From NCBI GenBank assembly GCA_029233925.1, contig JARGOX010000006.1:124001-188000 (forward strand): 64,000 bases of DNA. Reading direction: 5' to 3'. This DNA is from Rhizobiaceae bacterium. GTDB taxonomy: Bacteria; Pseudomonadota; Alphaproteobacteria; Rhizobiales; Rhizobiaceae. Below, piece by piece: positions 54,092-62,226 of the stretch (position 1 is the stretch's first letter; the number at the start of each line of letters is the position of its first letter). The position numbers and the translations under genes were made by a program. The notes under the pieces are model-generated. The model did no database searches, was not told where the DNA came from, and was given only the letters and a program-made list of their open reading frames with translations.

Positions 54092-55017
54092 CCTGCCCGC
54101 ACAGCCTCCAGATGAGCGGCAAATGCCAGATCGTTCATCAGGGCTTTGCACCGGTCGAATCGCCCGGTCGCATAGGCCCAGAAGTCTTCCGCCGGATTAT
54201 CGTCCGCGTGCTGGATCAAGCCCCAGAGTGTCCACAGCAGATCGCACATGGCCTTGTAGATGACCATGCGTCCGTGCTGCTCAGGCGTTGGTGCAGCACC
54301 AAAATAGGCCTGCATCAGTTCCATCTCCTGCGCCGCATTCAGACCGGCCTCAACAGACAGATCGCCGACATCCCAAAGCGGATCGTTCATGCCGGAATAT
54401 TCCCAGTCGACAATCCACATCCGCGCGCCGTCATCCAGGAAATTCTCGCAAAGCGGATCGCAATGGCATGGCGCCAAGGGTGTTGGCCGTGCCGCCAACA
54501 GGTCCTTGATAGGCGCAGCCGCCTTGACGATGTCATGATAGCCTTCCGGCAAATCCACATCCTTTGTCGACAGCAGCTTGAGATATTCATCGATCATCGA
54601 AAAGAGCTCAAAGCGGAACTGGAAGACCTGACCGGATCCATGCAGCTTGGCAAGTGCAGCGCCGGCCCGAGCCGGTGAGCCAATGCGCGTCGCAAAAAGG
54701 TCCGGCGTCATTGTTTCGATATTCTCGATTGCCTCGCTGATCATCAACCCGGTGTCCGGGTTCACGTAGAGCACCTTCGCCGATACACCGGCCGCATAGG
54801 CCGCCTGTGCATTGTTAGCCTCCACCGCCCGGTCGATATATTCCTGTGTCCCCTCGCCTGGAATACGCACAATGATGTTCTGCTGCCTTGCTTCAACAAG
54901 AAAAACCAGATTGGTCATTCCTCCCAGGCGGGTCAGTCGGCATTCATCCTCACCTATGGTCTCAAAACCGGGAGCATGGCGAAGCGCTCTGGTCACTTCT
55001 GAAAGATACTCACTCAT
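54088..55017 (-). CDS. Choline-kinase-like phosphotransferase (copy 2)
   Basis: Phosphotransferase of 309 residues, same family as the protein at 47415. The catalytic loop is LAPCHCDPLCENFL and the metal segment is WIVDWEYSGMNDPLWDVGDL. It follows the second DMGDH-like gene by 15 bases in the same direction. The pair repeats the kinase/dehydrogenase association of the first module, in reversed order. Its stop overlaps the phosphatase stop in the four bases CTAA at 54088-54091. Confidence 0.85.
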   Translation of the reverse strand: MSEYLSEVTRALRHAPGFETIGEDECRLTRLGGMTNLVFLVEARQQNIIVRIPGEGTQEYIDRAVEANNAQAAYAAGVSAKVLYVNPDTGLMISEAIENIETMTPDLFATRIGSPARAGAALAKLHGSGQVFQFRFELFSMIDEYLKLLSTKDVDLPEGYHDIVKAAAPIKDLLAARPTPLAPCHCDPLCENFLDDGARMWIVDWEYSGMNDPLWDVGDLSVEAGLNAAQEMELMQAYFGAAPTPEQHGRMVIYKAMCDLLWTLWGLIQHADDNPAEDFWAYATGRFDRCKALMNDLAFAAHLEAVRAG

Positions 55018-55032
55018 GGCATGCCCCTCTTG

Positions 55033-57456
55033 CTAGTTTTTAAGCCGCAGGTTGTCCGCATCATAAAGCGGCCCATCCACACGCCTGATATTGACGTGGT
55101 CCCCGAACCGCTCGACTTCAAAGTCAGTCTCATCCCAGTGCGCTGCGGGCAGATATCCCATCATGATCATTTTTCCGACGCTGTGACCATACCCCTGGGA
55201 TGTCACCAGCGACACCGTCTGGCCATTCTTCAGGATCGTTTCGCCGCCGAATAGCGACAGTTTCTCGTCGCACACAAAGGTACACAATCTGCGTGCAGGT
55301 CCCTCTTCCTTCTGGCGCAAAAGCGCTTCTCTGCCGATGAAGTCGCCGCCGGATTTCAAGTGGACCCGAAAACCAAGCCCTGCCTCAATGGGTGTATAAT
55401 CGGGTGAAATGTCGCCTGACCAATAGACGTAGCCCTTTTCCATGCGCAGGCTGTCGATGGCGCGATAGCCGACATTGCAAATATCATGGGCCTTTCCCGC
55501 ATGCCACAAAGCCTCATAGACATGGGCGGCAAATTCCGTTGGAACATGCAGTTCCCATCCCAGTTCCCCGACAAAACCGATCCTGACAGCGCGCACCGGC
55601 GCCGCGCCGATGATGATGTCGCGCGCTGTGCCAAAGGGGAATGCCAAATTGGAGACATCGCTTTCGCTGACCGCCTGCAACACCTCGCGGGCCTCCGGGC
55701 CGCACATATTCACCACGGCGCGCGCAGATGTCACTTCGATCAGATGCACCGATCCATCCGACGGCATGTGCCGCCGGATCCAGTCGCTGTCATGGGTGCC
55801 GAAGCCTGAGCCGGTAACGATGTAAAAATGGTCCTCGGCCAATCGCGTGATGGTGACATCCGCCTCGATCCCGCCTCTCGGATTGCAAAGCTGAGCATAG
55901 ATGACCGTGCCGACGGGTTTGTCCATATTGCAGGCGGCAAGATGCTGGAGAGTCGAAAGCGCCGCCGCACCGAACATTTCAAACTTTGCAAAGCTGGTTT
56001 GATCGATCAGGGCAACGCCGTTGCGCACGGCCTGGTGTTCGACTGCTGCATATTGGTGCCAGCCCGGATTGAGAAAATCGAGTTGATCGACCGGCTCCAC
56101 GCCCTCGGGCGCAAACCAAAGCGGCCGTTCCCAGCCATTTTTTGAACCGTATACAGCACCCTGGCTTTTGAGCGTTTCATAGAGCGGAGAGCGCCGCAAG
56201 CCGCGCGCCGTTTCATGTTCCTGCCCCGGATACCGCATCTTGTAGTGATGCGCATAATGCTCGACGGCACGCGGATACATGAACGCTCTGGTGCCATGGT
56301 GAGGGCCGAAACGGCGGATATCCAAAGGCCACAGATCAAGCGATGGCTGTCCTTCGACAACCCATTGCGCAATCATTTCACCTGCCCCGCCCCCGGCTGC
56401 AATACCGTAAAGGAAACCCGTGGCCATCATCAGATTGTCAATTCCCGGCACCCAGCCCATGACAAAATCACCATCGGCGGAATAGGGAATCGGCCCATTG
56501 ATGACGGTTCGTACGCCGACTTCGTTCACAATCGGCGTGACCTGCGCTGCCAGTTCAGCCAGCGGGCCAAAGCGGTCCAGATTATCCGGCAGCAATTGAC
56601 GCACAAAACCTCCTGGAATTCCCTTGTCGCCAAAGGGCAGCGTTCCTTCCTCATAACCGCCGATCACCAGCCGGCCACCGCCATCGGGTTTGAAATAGAC
56701 CAGCCGTTCAGGATCGCGCAGCTGGGGCAGCGATTTTACCAATTCGGGATTCGGCAGGGGCTCGGTGACGATATATTGGTGTTCAACGGCGCAGGCCGGA
56801 ATATGGAGTTTCAGTTTTGCACCCAATTCACGGCTCCACATGCCGGCTGCCATGATGATGTTTTCAGCCTCGTAGGTGCCTTCCGACGTCATCACCCGGG
56901 CGATTCGTCCATTGCTTACTTCAAAATCCAGCACCTCGACACCCTGACGAATGTCGGCCCCGTATTTTCGTGCCCCGCTGGCAATGGCCTGGCACAGACC
57001 GGCTGGATCGACATGCCCGTCAGAAGGAATGAAGGCCGCACCATGCAATGCGCTTTCGTCGATATAGGGAAACAGCGCCTTTGCTTCCGCAGCAGAGATC
57101 ATATGCATCTCCAAGTCGAAGCTGCGGGCCATCGTGGTCAGGCGTTTTGCCTCCAGAAGCCGCTCCCTTGTCGCGGCCAGACGAAGACTTCCAACCTTTT
57201 TCCAGTCAAAAGACATCCCGGTCTCTGTTTCGAGCCGGTCATACATTTCGACGGAGCGCTTGAGCATGCGGGTCGTGTTGCTTGAACCGCGCAACTGCCC
57301 CACCAGACCGGCGGCATGCCAGGTGGCGCCGTCTGTGAGCGTTGCCTTTTCCAGCAGCACGACATCCTTTTCACCATTCCTGGCGAGATGGTAGGCCGTT
57401 GAACATCCAATGATGCCCCCACCAATAATGAGATGTTTTGCAGAATGTTGGACCAT
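55033..57456 (-). CDS. Dimethylglycine/sarcosine dehydrogenase-like FAD + GcvT fusion (copy 2)
   Basis: Enzyme of 807 residues with the same architecture as the protein at 44969: FAD motif IIGGGIIGCSTAYHLARNG, covalent-FAD-type His in ATWHAAGLVGQL, and a C-terminal GcvT domain (FVGELGWELHVPTEFAAHVY, LRMEKGYVYWSGDISPD). The frame extends upstream to 57516, but the ATG at 57456 gives the family start (MVQHSAKHL); its ribosome site is weak. It probably demethylates a related N-methyl substrate, with folate as acceptor. Confidence 0.9.
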   Translation of the reverse strand: MVQHSAKHLIIGGGIIGCSTAYHLARNGEKDVVLLEKATLTDGATWHAAGLVGQLRGSSNTTRMLKRSVEMYDRLETETGMSFDWKKVGSLRLAATRERLLEAKRLTTMARSFDLEMHMISAAEAKALFPYIDESALHGAAFIPSDGHVDPAGLCQAIASGARKYGADIRQGVEVLDFEVSNGRIARVMTSEGTYEAENIIMAAGMWSRELGAKLKLHIPACAVEHQYIVTEPLPNPELVKSLPQLRDPERLVYFKPDGGGRLVIGGYEEGTLPFGDKGIPGGFVRQLLPDNLDRFGPLAELAAQVTPIVNEVGVRTVINGPIPYSADGDFVMGWVPGIDNLMMATGFLYGIAAGGGAGEMIAQWVVEGQPSLDLWPLDIRRFGPHHGTRAFMYPRAVEHYAHHYKMRYPGQEHETARGLRRSPLYETLKSQGAVYGSKNGWERPLWFAPEGVEPVDQLDFLNPGWHQYAAVEHQAVRNGVALIDQTSFAKFEMFGAAALSTLQHLAACNMDKPVGTVIYAQLCNPRGGIEADVTITRLAEDHFYIVTGSGFGTHDSDWIRRHMPSDGSVHLIEVTSARAVVNMCGPEAREVLQAVSESDVSNLAFPFGTARDIIIGAAPVRAVRIGFVGELGWELHVPTEFAAHVYEALWHAGKAHDICNVGYRAIDSLRMEKGYVYWSGDISPDYTPIEAGLGFRVHLKSGGDFIGREALLRQKEEGPARRLCTFVCDEKLSLFGGETILKNGQTVSLVTSQGYGHSVGKMIMMGYLPAAHWDETDFEVERFGDHVNIRRVDGPLYDADNLRLKN

Positions 57457-57877
57457 GTCGGAAAACCTTGCCTGATGCGACCACGCACATGATTGCGAAT
57501 AAACAACAAAAATCAACTCAATTTGTGGGTTTTTATATCAATTAGCGAGACTAATGTCCGTTTCTGTCGCCAATAGCCGTTGAAAGGCGCTTGGCAAAGC
57601 CAGATGTGCTCAAGCGTCTGACCCGACACAAACGCCCCACAACGCCGCATTGCCAAGATTGCATCCGCACCTGATGATGTATTGGATCCAGATTCGGCTT
57701 GCTTGATTTCATCTGGGGCAGGTCAGTAGCACAATTTTCAACTGAGATTCAGGTGGTACCCCCCTCCCGTCACCAAATGCGTTGGTCTGCTTTGAGCCTG
57801 AAATTTGCAGCTTGTTGCAGTTTCGGGGTTTTTCATCGATGTTCCCGAGGTTTGAAAACCCTGGCATTGGAGCCAAT
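57457..57877. promoter_or_regulatory. Promoter region between DMGDH copy 2 and the broken oxidoreductase
   Basis: This 421-base gap shows no convincing gene. It holds the 12-base word at 57524-57535, an ATTAG/CTAAT palindrome at 57541-57555 with a five-base spacer, and TGGATCCA with ATTGGAT near 57681-57690. These fit a divergent promoter region serving the DMGDH-like gene on the left and the truncated gene on the right. Confidence 0.4.
57524..57535 (+). promoter_or_regulatory. 12-base word shared with the ProX promoter
   Basis: TGTGGGTTTTTA, identical to the minus-strand word at 52409-52420. It lies 68-79 bases upstream of the DMGDH-like gene at 57456. See that entry for the interpretation. 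Confidence 0.5.
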
Positions 57878-58074
57878 ATGCAACAACGTGGAAATCTGTT
57901 CGATCCCTTTACGCTGCCTTGCGGTCTGACCCTGAAAAACCGGATCGCGAAATCGGCAATGTCGGATTCCCTGGGGGACGGCATCGGCCACCTGACAAAA
58001 GAACAGAACAGGCTATATCAACGTTGGGCAAATGGCGGCCTGGCCGTGTCCATCATTGGCGAGGTGCAGGGCAC
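57878..58074 (+). pseudogene. Old yellow enzyme / NADH:flavin oxidoreductase, 5' fragment
   Basis: The first 64 or so residues of an OYE-family flavin oxidoreductase are intact: LFDPFTLPCGLTLKNRIAKS, then LTKEQNRLYQRWANGGLAVS and IIGEVQ. The family normally runs past 350 residues. The reading frame then enters the IS3-family element at about 58070-58075 and ends inside it. No downstream remainder is found on the far side of the element. OYE relatives include amine dehydrogenases, so this gene may once have belonged with the DMGDH-like enzyme next door. Confidence 0.8.
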
Positions 58075-58106
58075 TGGACTTGCCCCGATAAAGTGGAGAG
58101 ACTTTC
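58075..58106 (+). repeat. IS terminal inverted repeat, left
   Basis: 32-base end of the IS element, pairing with 59282-59313 with seven mismatches; starts TGGACTTGCCCC. The OrfB stop region overlaps it, as is common in this family. Confidence 0.75.
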
Positions 58107-58964
58107 ACTCTGTCTCGGCCATTGCGGCTTCGAATTTGGTCAGCGATTTGCAGGCCAAAGCTGAATGCCGCCGAATGGGATTGTAGAACCCTTCGATATA
58201 TCGGCCAAGTGCATTTGTAGCCTGTTGCCGTGGTTGGAAACTGGTTCTCCACACCAGTTCCGACTTGATGGTTTTGAACACGGTTTCGACCATGGAATTG
58301 TCGTAACAATTGCCCTTGCCACTCATGGAAGACTGCATACCATTTGCGGCCAGCAGCCTTCGATAATCGTACGAGCAATATTGGCTGCCGCGATCCGAAT
58401 GATGGATCAGCCCCGGTGGTGGTTGGCGTGTGACAATAGCCCGTTTCAACGCCGTTATCGCCAGATCCTTCTTCAGTCGATCACGCGTTCCCCAACCGAC
58501 AATACGCCGGGAATAAAGATCGAGAATGATGGCGAGATACAACCATCCCTCTCGGGTTCAGACATAACGGATGTCCACGCCCCACTTCTGATCCGGTCCG
58601 TCGCATGAGAAGTCTTGATCGAGAAGATCAGGCGCAACAAGCCCGCCATGATCATTATTGGTCGTCTTCTTGTAACGCCGCTTTTGCAGAGCCTTCAGGT
58701 TATTATCGCGCATAAGGCGAGCCACACGGTGCCTGCCAACGGGCACGCCGTCCTCACACAGTTCAACATGAATACGCGGCGAACCACCGGTCTGATGGGA
58801 AAGCACGAACTGAGATCGGATATGGGCCAGCAGAACCATGTCGTCCAATTGACGCCGACTGGGGCCACGCTGTTTCCAGGCATAGTACCCACTTTCGCTG
58901 ACACCAGGAACACGACAAAGACGATGGATGATTTCTTCGCCCCATCAACGAGCTTCAATCTCAT
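58105..58964 (-). pseudogene. IS3-family transposase OrfB, disrupted
   Basis: The DDE integrase domain is recognisable: LCRVPGVSESGYYAW near the start, WGVDIRYV, REGWLYLAIILDLYSRRIVGW-type core, HHSDRGSQY and NCYDNSMVETVFKTIKSEL with the final Glu. Two lesions are visible. The ATG at 58964 overlaps the OrfA stop in the expected minus-one frame, but the conserved sequence continues in another frame by about 58920, implying a small indel. An in-frame TGA at 58560-58558 then stands between WGVDIRYV and TREGW, where relatives usually have Arg, consistent with CGA to TGA. Confidence 0.82.
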
Positions 58965-59251
58965 TGATTTGCCTCCTTTGCGAAAAAAGGAGCAGCCCGC
59001 TTCAAAATCTCGCGCTCCTGGCGAAGAACCAAATTCTCTTTGCGCAACCGGGCCAGCTCTTGGGTTAGATCGACGTGCGGTTCCGACGATGAGGCAGCCT
59101 CACGGTAAATGCGCTTCCACCGGACCAGCGCTGATAAGCCAACCCCCAAGTCATCCGCAATCTGCGCAATCGTACGGCCGCTTGTTTCAATCAAGCGAAC
59201 CGCCTCCCGCTTGAATTTTTCCGTAAATACCGGTCGTTCTCGTTTGGTCAT
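58961..59251 (-). CDS. IS3-family transposase OrfA
   Basis: DNA-binding subunit of 96 residues. A helix-turn-helix is formed by FKREAVRLIETSGRTIAQIA and DDLGVGLSALVRWKR, followed by a leucine-zipper-like tail (ELARLRKENLVLRQEREILK). GGAGG precedes the ATG. Length is normal for the family. It looks intact, unlike its partner OrfB, so alone it should not transpose the element. Confidence 0.88.
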   Translation of the reverse strand: MTKRERPVFTEKFKREAVRLIETSGRTIAQIADDLGVGLSALVRWKRIYREAASSSEPHVDLTQELARLRKENLVLRQEREILKRAAPFFAKEANQ

Positions 59252-59281
59252 AGGACCCTCCTGTCGTTATGAAAACCATCA

Positions 59282-59313
59282 GAAAATCCCGCCACTTTTT
59301 ACGGGCAAGCCCA
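59282..59313 (-). repeat. IS terminal inverted repeat, right
   Basis: 32-base right end of the IS element; on the minus strand it begins TGGGCTTGCCCG and pairs with 58075-58106. Confidence 0.75.
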
Positions 59314-59322
59314 GTACTATCC

Positions 59323-59571
59323 ATGGATGATAAAAAGAAGAAGTGCTGCGAAACCTGTCGCTTCGGGGTCAAGGTTGGAGGCGGAACGATATCAAGGTAT
59401 ATCGGTTGTCAAAGATTTCCACCTGCTGCGGAGTTCGCAAGCCCCTTAGCGTACTATGGAGCCAGCAAATTCCCACTGCTTGACCTAGACGCTTTCTGTT
59501 CGGAATGGACAGCGAAGATCGAGGGTGAAAAGCTGCCAGAGGGCAATTTTATGACAGATACCGATTGTTGA
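59323..59571 (+). CDS. Small Cys-containing protein, unknown function, possibly 5'-truncated
   Basis: An 82-residue protein beginning 10 bases after the IS end. It has a CCETCRFG motif near residue 9 and two further cysteines (IGCQRF, AFCSEW), suggestive of a metal site. There is no ribosome site before the ATG, and the gene abuts the IS, so the original start may have been lost. No domain is recognised. The 169 bases that follow (59572-59740) show no gene. Confidence 0.5.
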   Translation: MDDKKKKCCETCRFGVKVGGGTISRYIGCQRFPPAAEFASPLAYYGASKFPLLDLDAFCSEWTAKIEGEKLPEGNFMTDTDC

Positions 59572-59740
59572 AACATCGCAAAATCATAACCGGCGGCCTG
59601 CATTCGTCGACTGCACAGCAATTCTCAGAGGGTCTGAGAAATACAGTTGCTAGAAGACCATCTAGCCTCAAAACCGCGGCAGCGATACCTAAGTTCATCA
59701 GAATCTAATGCAATCCATACGAGAGATAGAGCGACTGCGC

Positions 59741-60535
59741 TTACGGTGTCGGTGGGCCAATTAATCGCCCGGGCAGGAACTCGACCGGTGAGTAGCGGCT
59801 GAGGTCATGGCGAAACCGGTCGCAGAAACTCTGGGCCAGGTCGCCCGCCTGGCGTTCGAGGGGCAAATCAGCCGGTAACTTTGTGCGGTCGAAATCGAGC
59901 GCGAGATGTGCCATGGATTGCTCCACATGACCGACGACATCGTCGACCAGATCTTCGTAGTAGATCAGAGGTGCCTCTGGATCGGCGGCAGACAGGAATT
60001 CTGCCCACAATGTCTCGAACATGATGAAATGCATGTAATAATGATGGATCTCGGCAAAATTGTACGAAACCGGACCGTACAGGTCCCTGGCAACCTGCGA
60101 AGAGAACCACACGTTGCTGTGTCGCGCGATATGGAAAGATACCGCCTGGGCCACCTTGTCCCGGCGCGCCACGTGCACAAATCGCGCGCGCGGAAATAAC
60201 TCACGGAAGTCGACGACGGCGTCAGTTGTGTTACGGCCCAGAACCCGGGCCAGATTGTTTCGGTGTGGCCACATGAGCTTGGCACCCATGCACCCGAACC
60301 GAACTGGTCCCAGCGCCGCCAGGACCGCCTGCCGCAGCGGCGCTTCCTGCATGACATGCCAGGTTGGAACTGTATTGAAGGACTCACGTTGGAACGGAAG
60401 CCCAGTTTGCAACTCCAACAACCTTCCGATCAGTGTCGAGCCCGTCCGAAAATCGCTCGCCAGGAAAAGCGCGGTTTCGATCCCCTTTTCCCGTACGGCG
60501 TCAAGGAAAATTTCTGCAGTCGGAGAGGTGGGCAT
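59741..60535 (-). CDS. Stf0-type sulfotransferase
   Basis: PAPS-dependent sulfotransferase-like protein of 264 residues. The phosphosulfate loop is SDFRTGSTLIGRLL near residue 27, and the 3'-phosphate site lies in VHVARRDKVAQAVSFHIAR. This matches the Stf0 group known for sulfating trehalose in mycobacteria. The acceptor here is probably a sugar of a surface glycan or lipid, judged by the glycosyltransferases next to it. It lies 113 bases downstream of the GT-methyltransferase gene, same strand. Confidence 0.82.
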   Translation of the reverse strand: MPTSPTAEIFLDAVREKGIETALFLASDFRTGSTLIGRLLELQTGLPFQRESFNTVPTWHVMQEAPLRQAVLAALGPVRFGCMGAKLMWPHRNNLARVLGRNTTDAVVDFRELFPRARFVHVARRDKVAQAVSFHIARHSNVWFSSQVARDLYGPVSYNFAEIHHYYMHFIMFETLWAEFLSAADPEAPLIYYEDLVDDVVGHVEQSMAHLALDFDRTKLPADLPLERQAGDLAQSFCDRFRHDLSRYSPVEFLPGRLIGPPTP

Positions 60536-60648
60536 TGTCTGATCCTAGCACATTTTTCGGTTCCGGGTCACAGGCGGTTGGAAGGCGCGAAGTTCGTTGG
60601 GCCTCAGGTGCGGAACAAACCCTACGTATCGGAAAAGACCGAACGTTT

Positions 60649-62226
60649 TTATCGCTTACTTGGTACCGCCCTCAAAAATACCAGCCCGGACTGCGCAAAA
60701 AAACTGTCCGCCCGCTCACGTCGGGCAATGTCGCGCAATACGTCAATGTCAATTGTGGGCCGGTAGCCATACGTTGCAAACTTCTCAACCCAGTACTCCG
60801 GAGGCTGCAAATTCACATGGTGGTGCCCTCTCTGGCCAGGCATTGCATGAGTCATCACAACCACTGGCGCGTTTGTAAGTGTCCCCAGCAAATGGTCGAG
60901 ATACTTCTCAGCGATATGCTCCACGACCTCGGCACAATACACCAAGTCGCAGGGATAGGTGTATGGCCCGGCTTTGAGATCGTGGAGAGCAATTGGGTGC
61001 ACCGCCCGTGCGATATTCTGTTTCAATCCGTCGAATCCGTGGGCGATGATCCCCCGGCGCGCAAAGAAGGCCGCAGCGTGTGCTTCTCCCGCACCCACAT
61101 CGAGCATTGTACGCGGCGCAAATCGATCGATGAGAGCTTGCCATAGGGCTGGCGTGATCGTTTTACCATCACCGTGGCGGAGATTGCCACCGAGGTCGCA
61201 TACGTTCTGGTCAACGACAAAAAAATCCTTCCAGGTGCTCTGCACGATGGCGTCCTCCTGTGGTGAGCCATTGGTTGCATTGGTCCTAACCACAGGCAAA
61301 AACGGATAGTATGTCGGCGCCATCATGAGGTTCAGCTCGACGAGCTGGCGGCTATTGCTGAATCGAACTGAGCCATCATGAAATGCGGTAATGTCCGTGT
61401 CCTCAGCCAGAACCTCGCTATAGGCGGCGTATTGTCTAGCACCCATGAAATGCTCTGCCCGACGTGACTCGTTTTCGGCGCTTTGCGCGAAATCCTGGAG
61501 AAACTTGAAGTGGAGAAGGAGCCCAGTTACCTTCGCTAGTTTGGCACCCTTTAGCACATGGGTGGAAGCCGTCAGTGAGAAGTCGGCCTGCCAGCGTACA
61601 AGCGGAATTTTGTAAAGCACTGGTGAGGGATAATCTATTTGGCGGCCGTCCCAAAAGAGCCGTTTCCGTGGGCCGCCCCGATGAATGACTTCAAGCCCAG
61701 GCGCGATGGAGTGACGGCTGTATCCGGTGCCGTCGAACCAAGGGCAGGTTTCAAGCAGCGAGTCACCCGGTTGATAGCCAACGTTGGCGATGGGACCTTT
61801 TGGGTACATATCTAGCATTGGAGCGGCCACCGCGTCAGCGCGGCTTTCCGAAACCCAATTGACGAAGTCCGCAAGACACGTCTGCTCATAGCCGGGAAAG
61901 ACAAAGAGCTCGTCGGCGTCCAAGATCAGGGTCCAATGCCCGACAGCGGCGTCAGCCAACACGGCGTTCTGCCAATCTATGCCACAGCCGCTTTCCGAAT
62001 ACAGCTGGTTCGTGTGGTAGAGTCGCACGTCGTCTTGGGCCTTAAGGAATTCCGTCGTGCCATCGTCCGAGGCATTGTCGATGATGAGGAAGCAGGAGAC
62101 ACCCAGTCGCCTGTGATGCGCAAGGAAATCGGGTAGACGCAGGGCTTCGTTTCGAACGCAGGTCGCCACGAGTATCGCGGATGGCGCAATGTCAGGGCCA
62201 TGGGTGAGTTGGGTTAGAGTGCTCAT
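60649..62226 (-). CDS. Glycosyltransferase family 2 fused to SAM methyltransferase
   Basis: Two-domain protein of 525 residues. Residues about 15-330 resemble GT2_4/GT92-like transferases: VATCVRNEALRLPDFLAHH, LIIDNASDDGTTEFL and the metal motif LILDADELFVFPG. Residues about 360-525 are a class I methyltransferase: motif I in MLDVGAGEAHAAAFFARRG, then DLVYCAEVVEHI. It could transfer a sugar and methylate the same glycan. It is coupled to the sulfotransferase upstream by ATGA at 62223-62226. Confidence 0.82.
   Translation of the reverse strand: MSTLTQLTHGPDIAPSAILVATCVRNEALRLPDFLAHHRRLGVSCFLIIDNASDDGTTEFLKAQDDVRLYHTNQLYSESGCGIDWQNAVLADAAVGHWTLILDADELFVFPGYEQTCLADFVNWVSESRADAVAAPMLDMYPKGPIANVGYQPGDSLLETCPWFDGTGYSRHSIAPGLEVIHRGGPRKRLFWDGRQIDYPSPVLYKIPLVRWQADFSLTASTHVLKGAKLAKVTGLLLHFKFLQDFAQSAENESRRAEHFMGARQYAAYSEVLAEDTDITAFHDGSVRFSNSRQLVELNLMMAPTYYPFLPVVRTNATNGSPQEDAIVQSTWKDFFVVDQNVCDLGGNLRHGDGKTITPALWQALIDRFAPRTMLDVGAGEAHAAAFFARRGIIAHGFDGLKQNIARAVHPIALHDLKAGPYTYPCDLVYCAEVVEHIAEKYLDHLLGTLTNAPVVVMTHAMPGQRGHHHVNLQPPEYWVEKFATYGYRPTIDIDVLRDIARRERADSFFAQSGLVFLRAVPSKR

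Larger units (their letters stand above)
58075..59313 (-). mobile_element. IS3-family insertion sequence (defective)
   Basis: Element of about 1239 bases with imperfect terminal inverted repeats that begin TGG(A/G)CTTGCCC and match at 25 of 32 positions. It encodes an intact OrfA and a damaged OrfB on the minus strand. The bases flanking the ends (CAC left, GTA right) do not form a target duplication, and the interrupted gene does not resume on the right. This suggests deletion or recombination after insertion. Confidence 0.85.
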
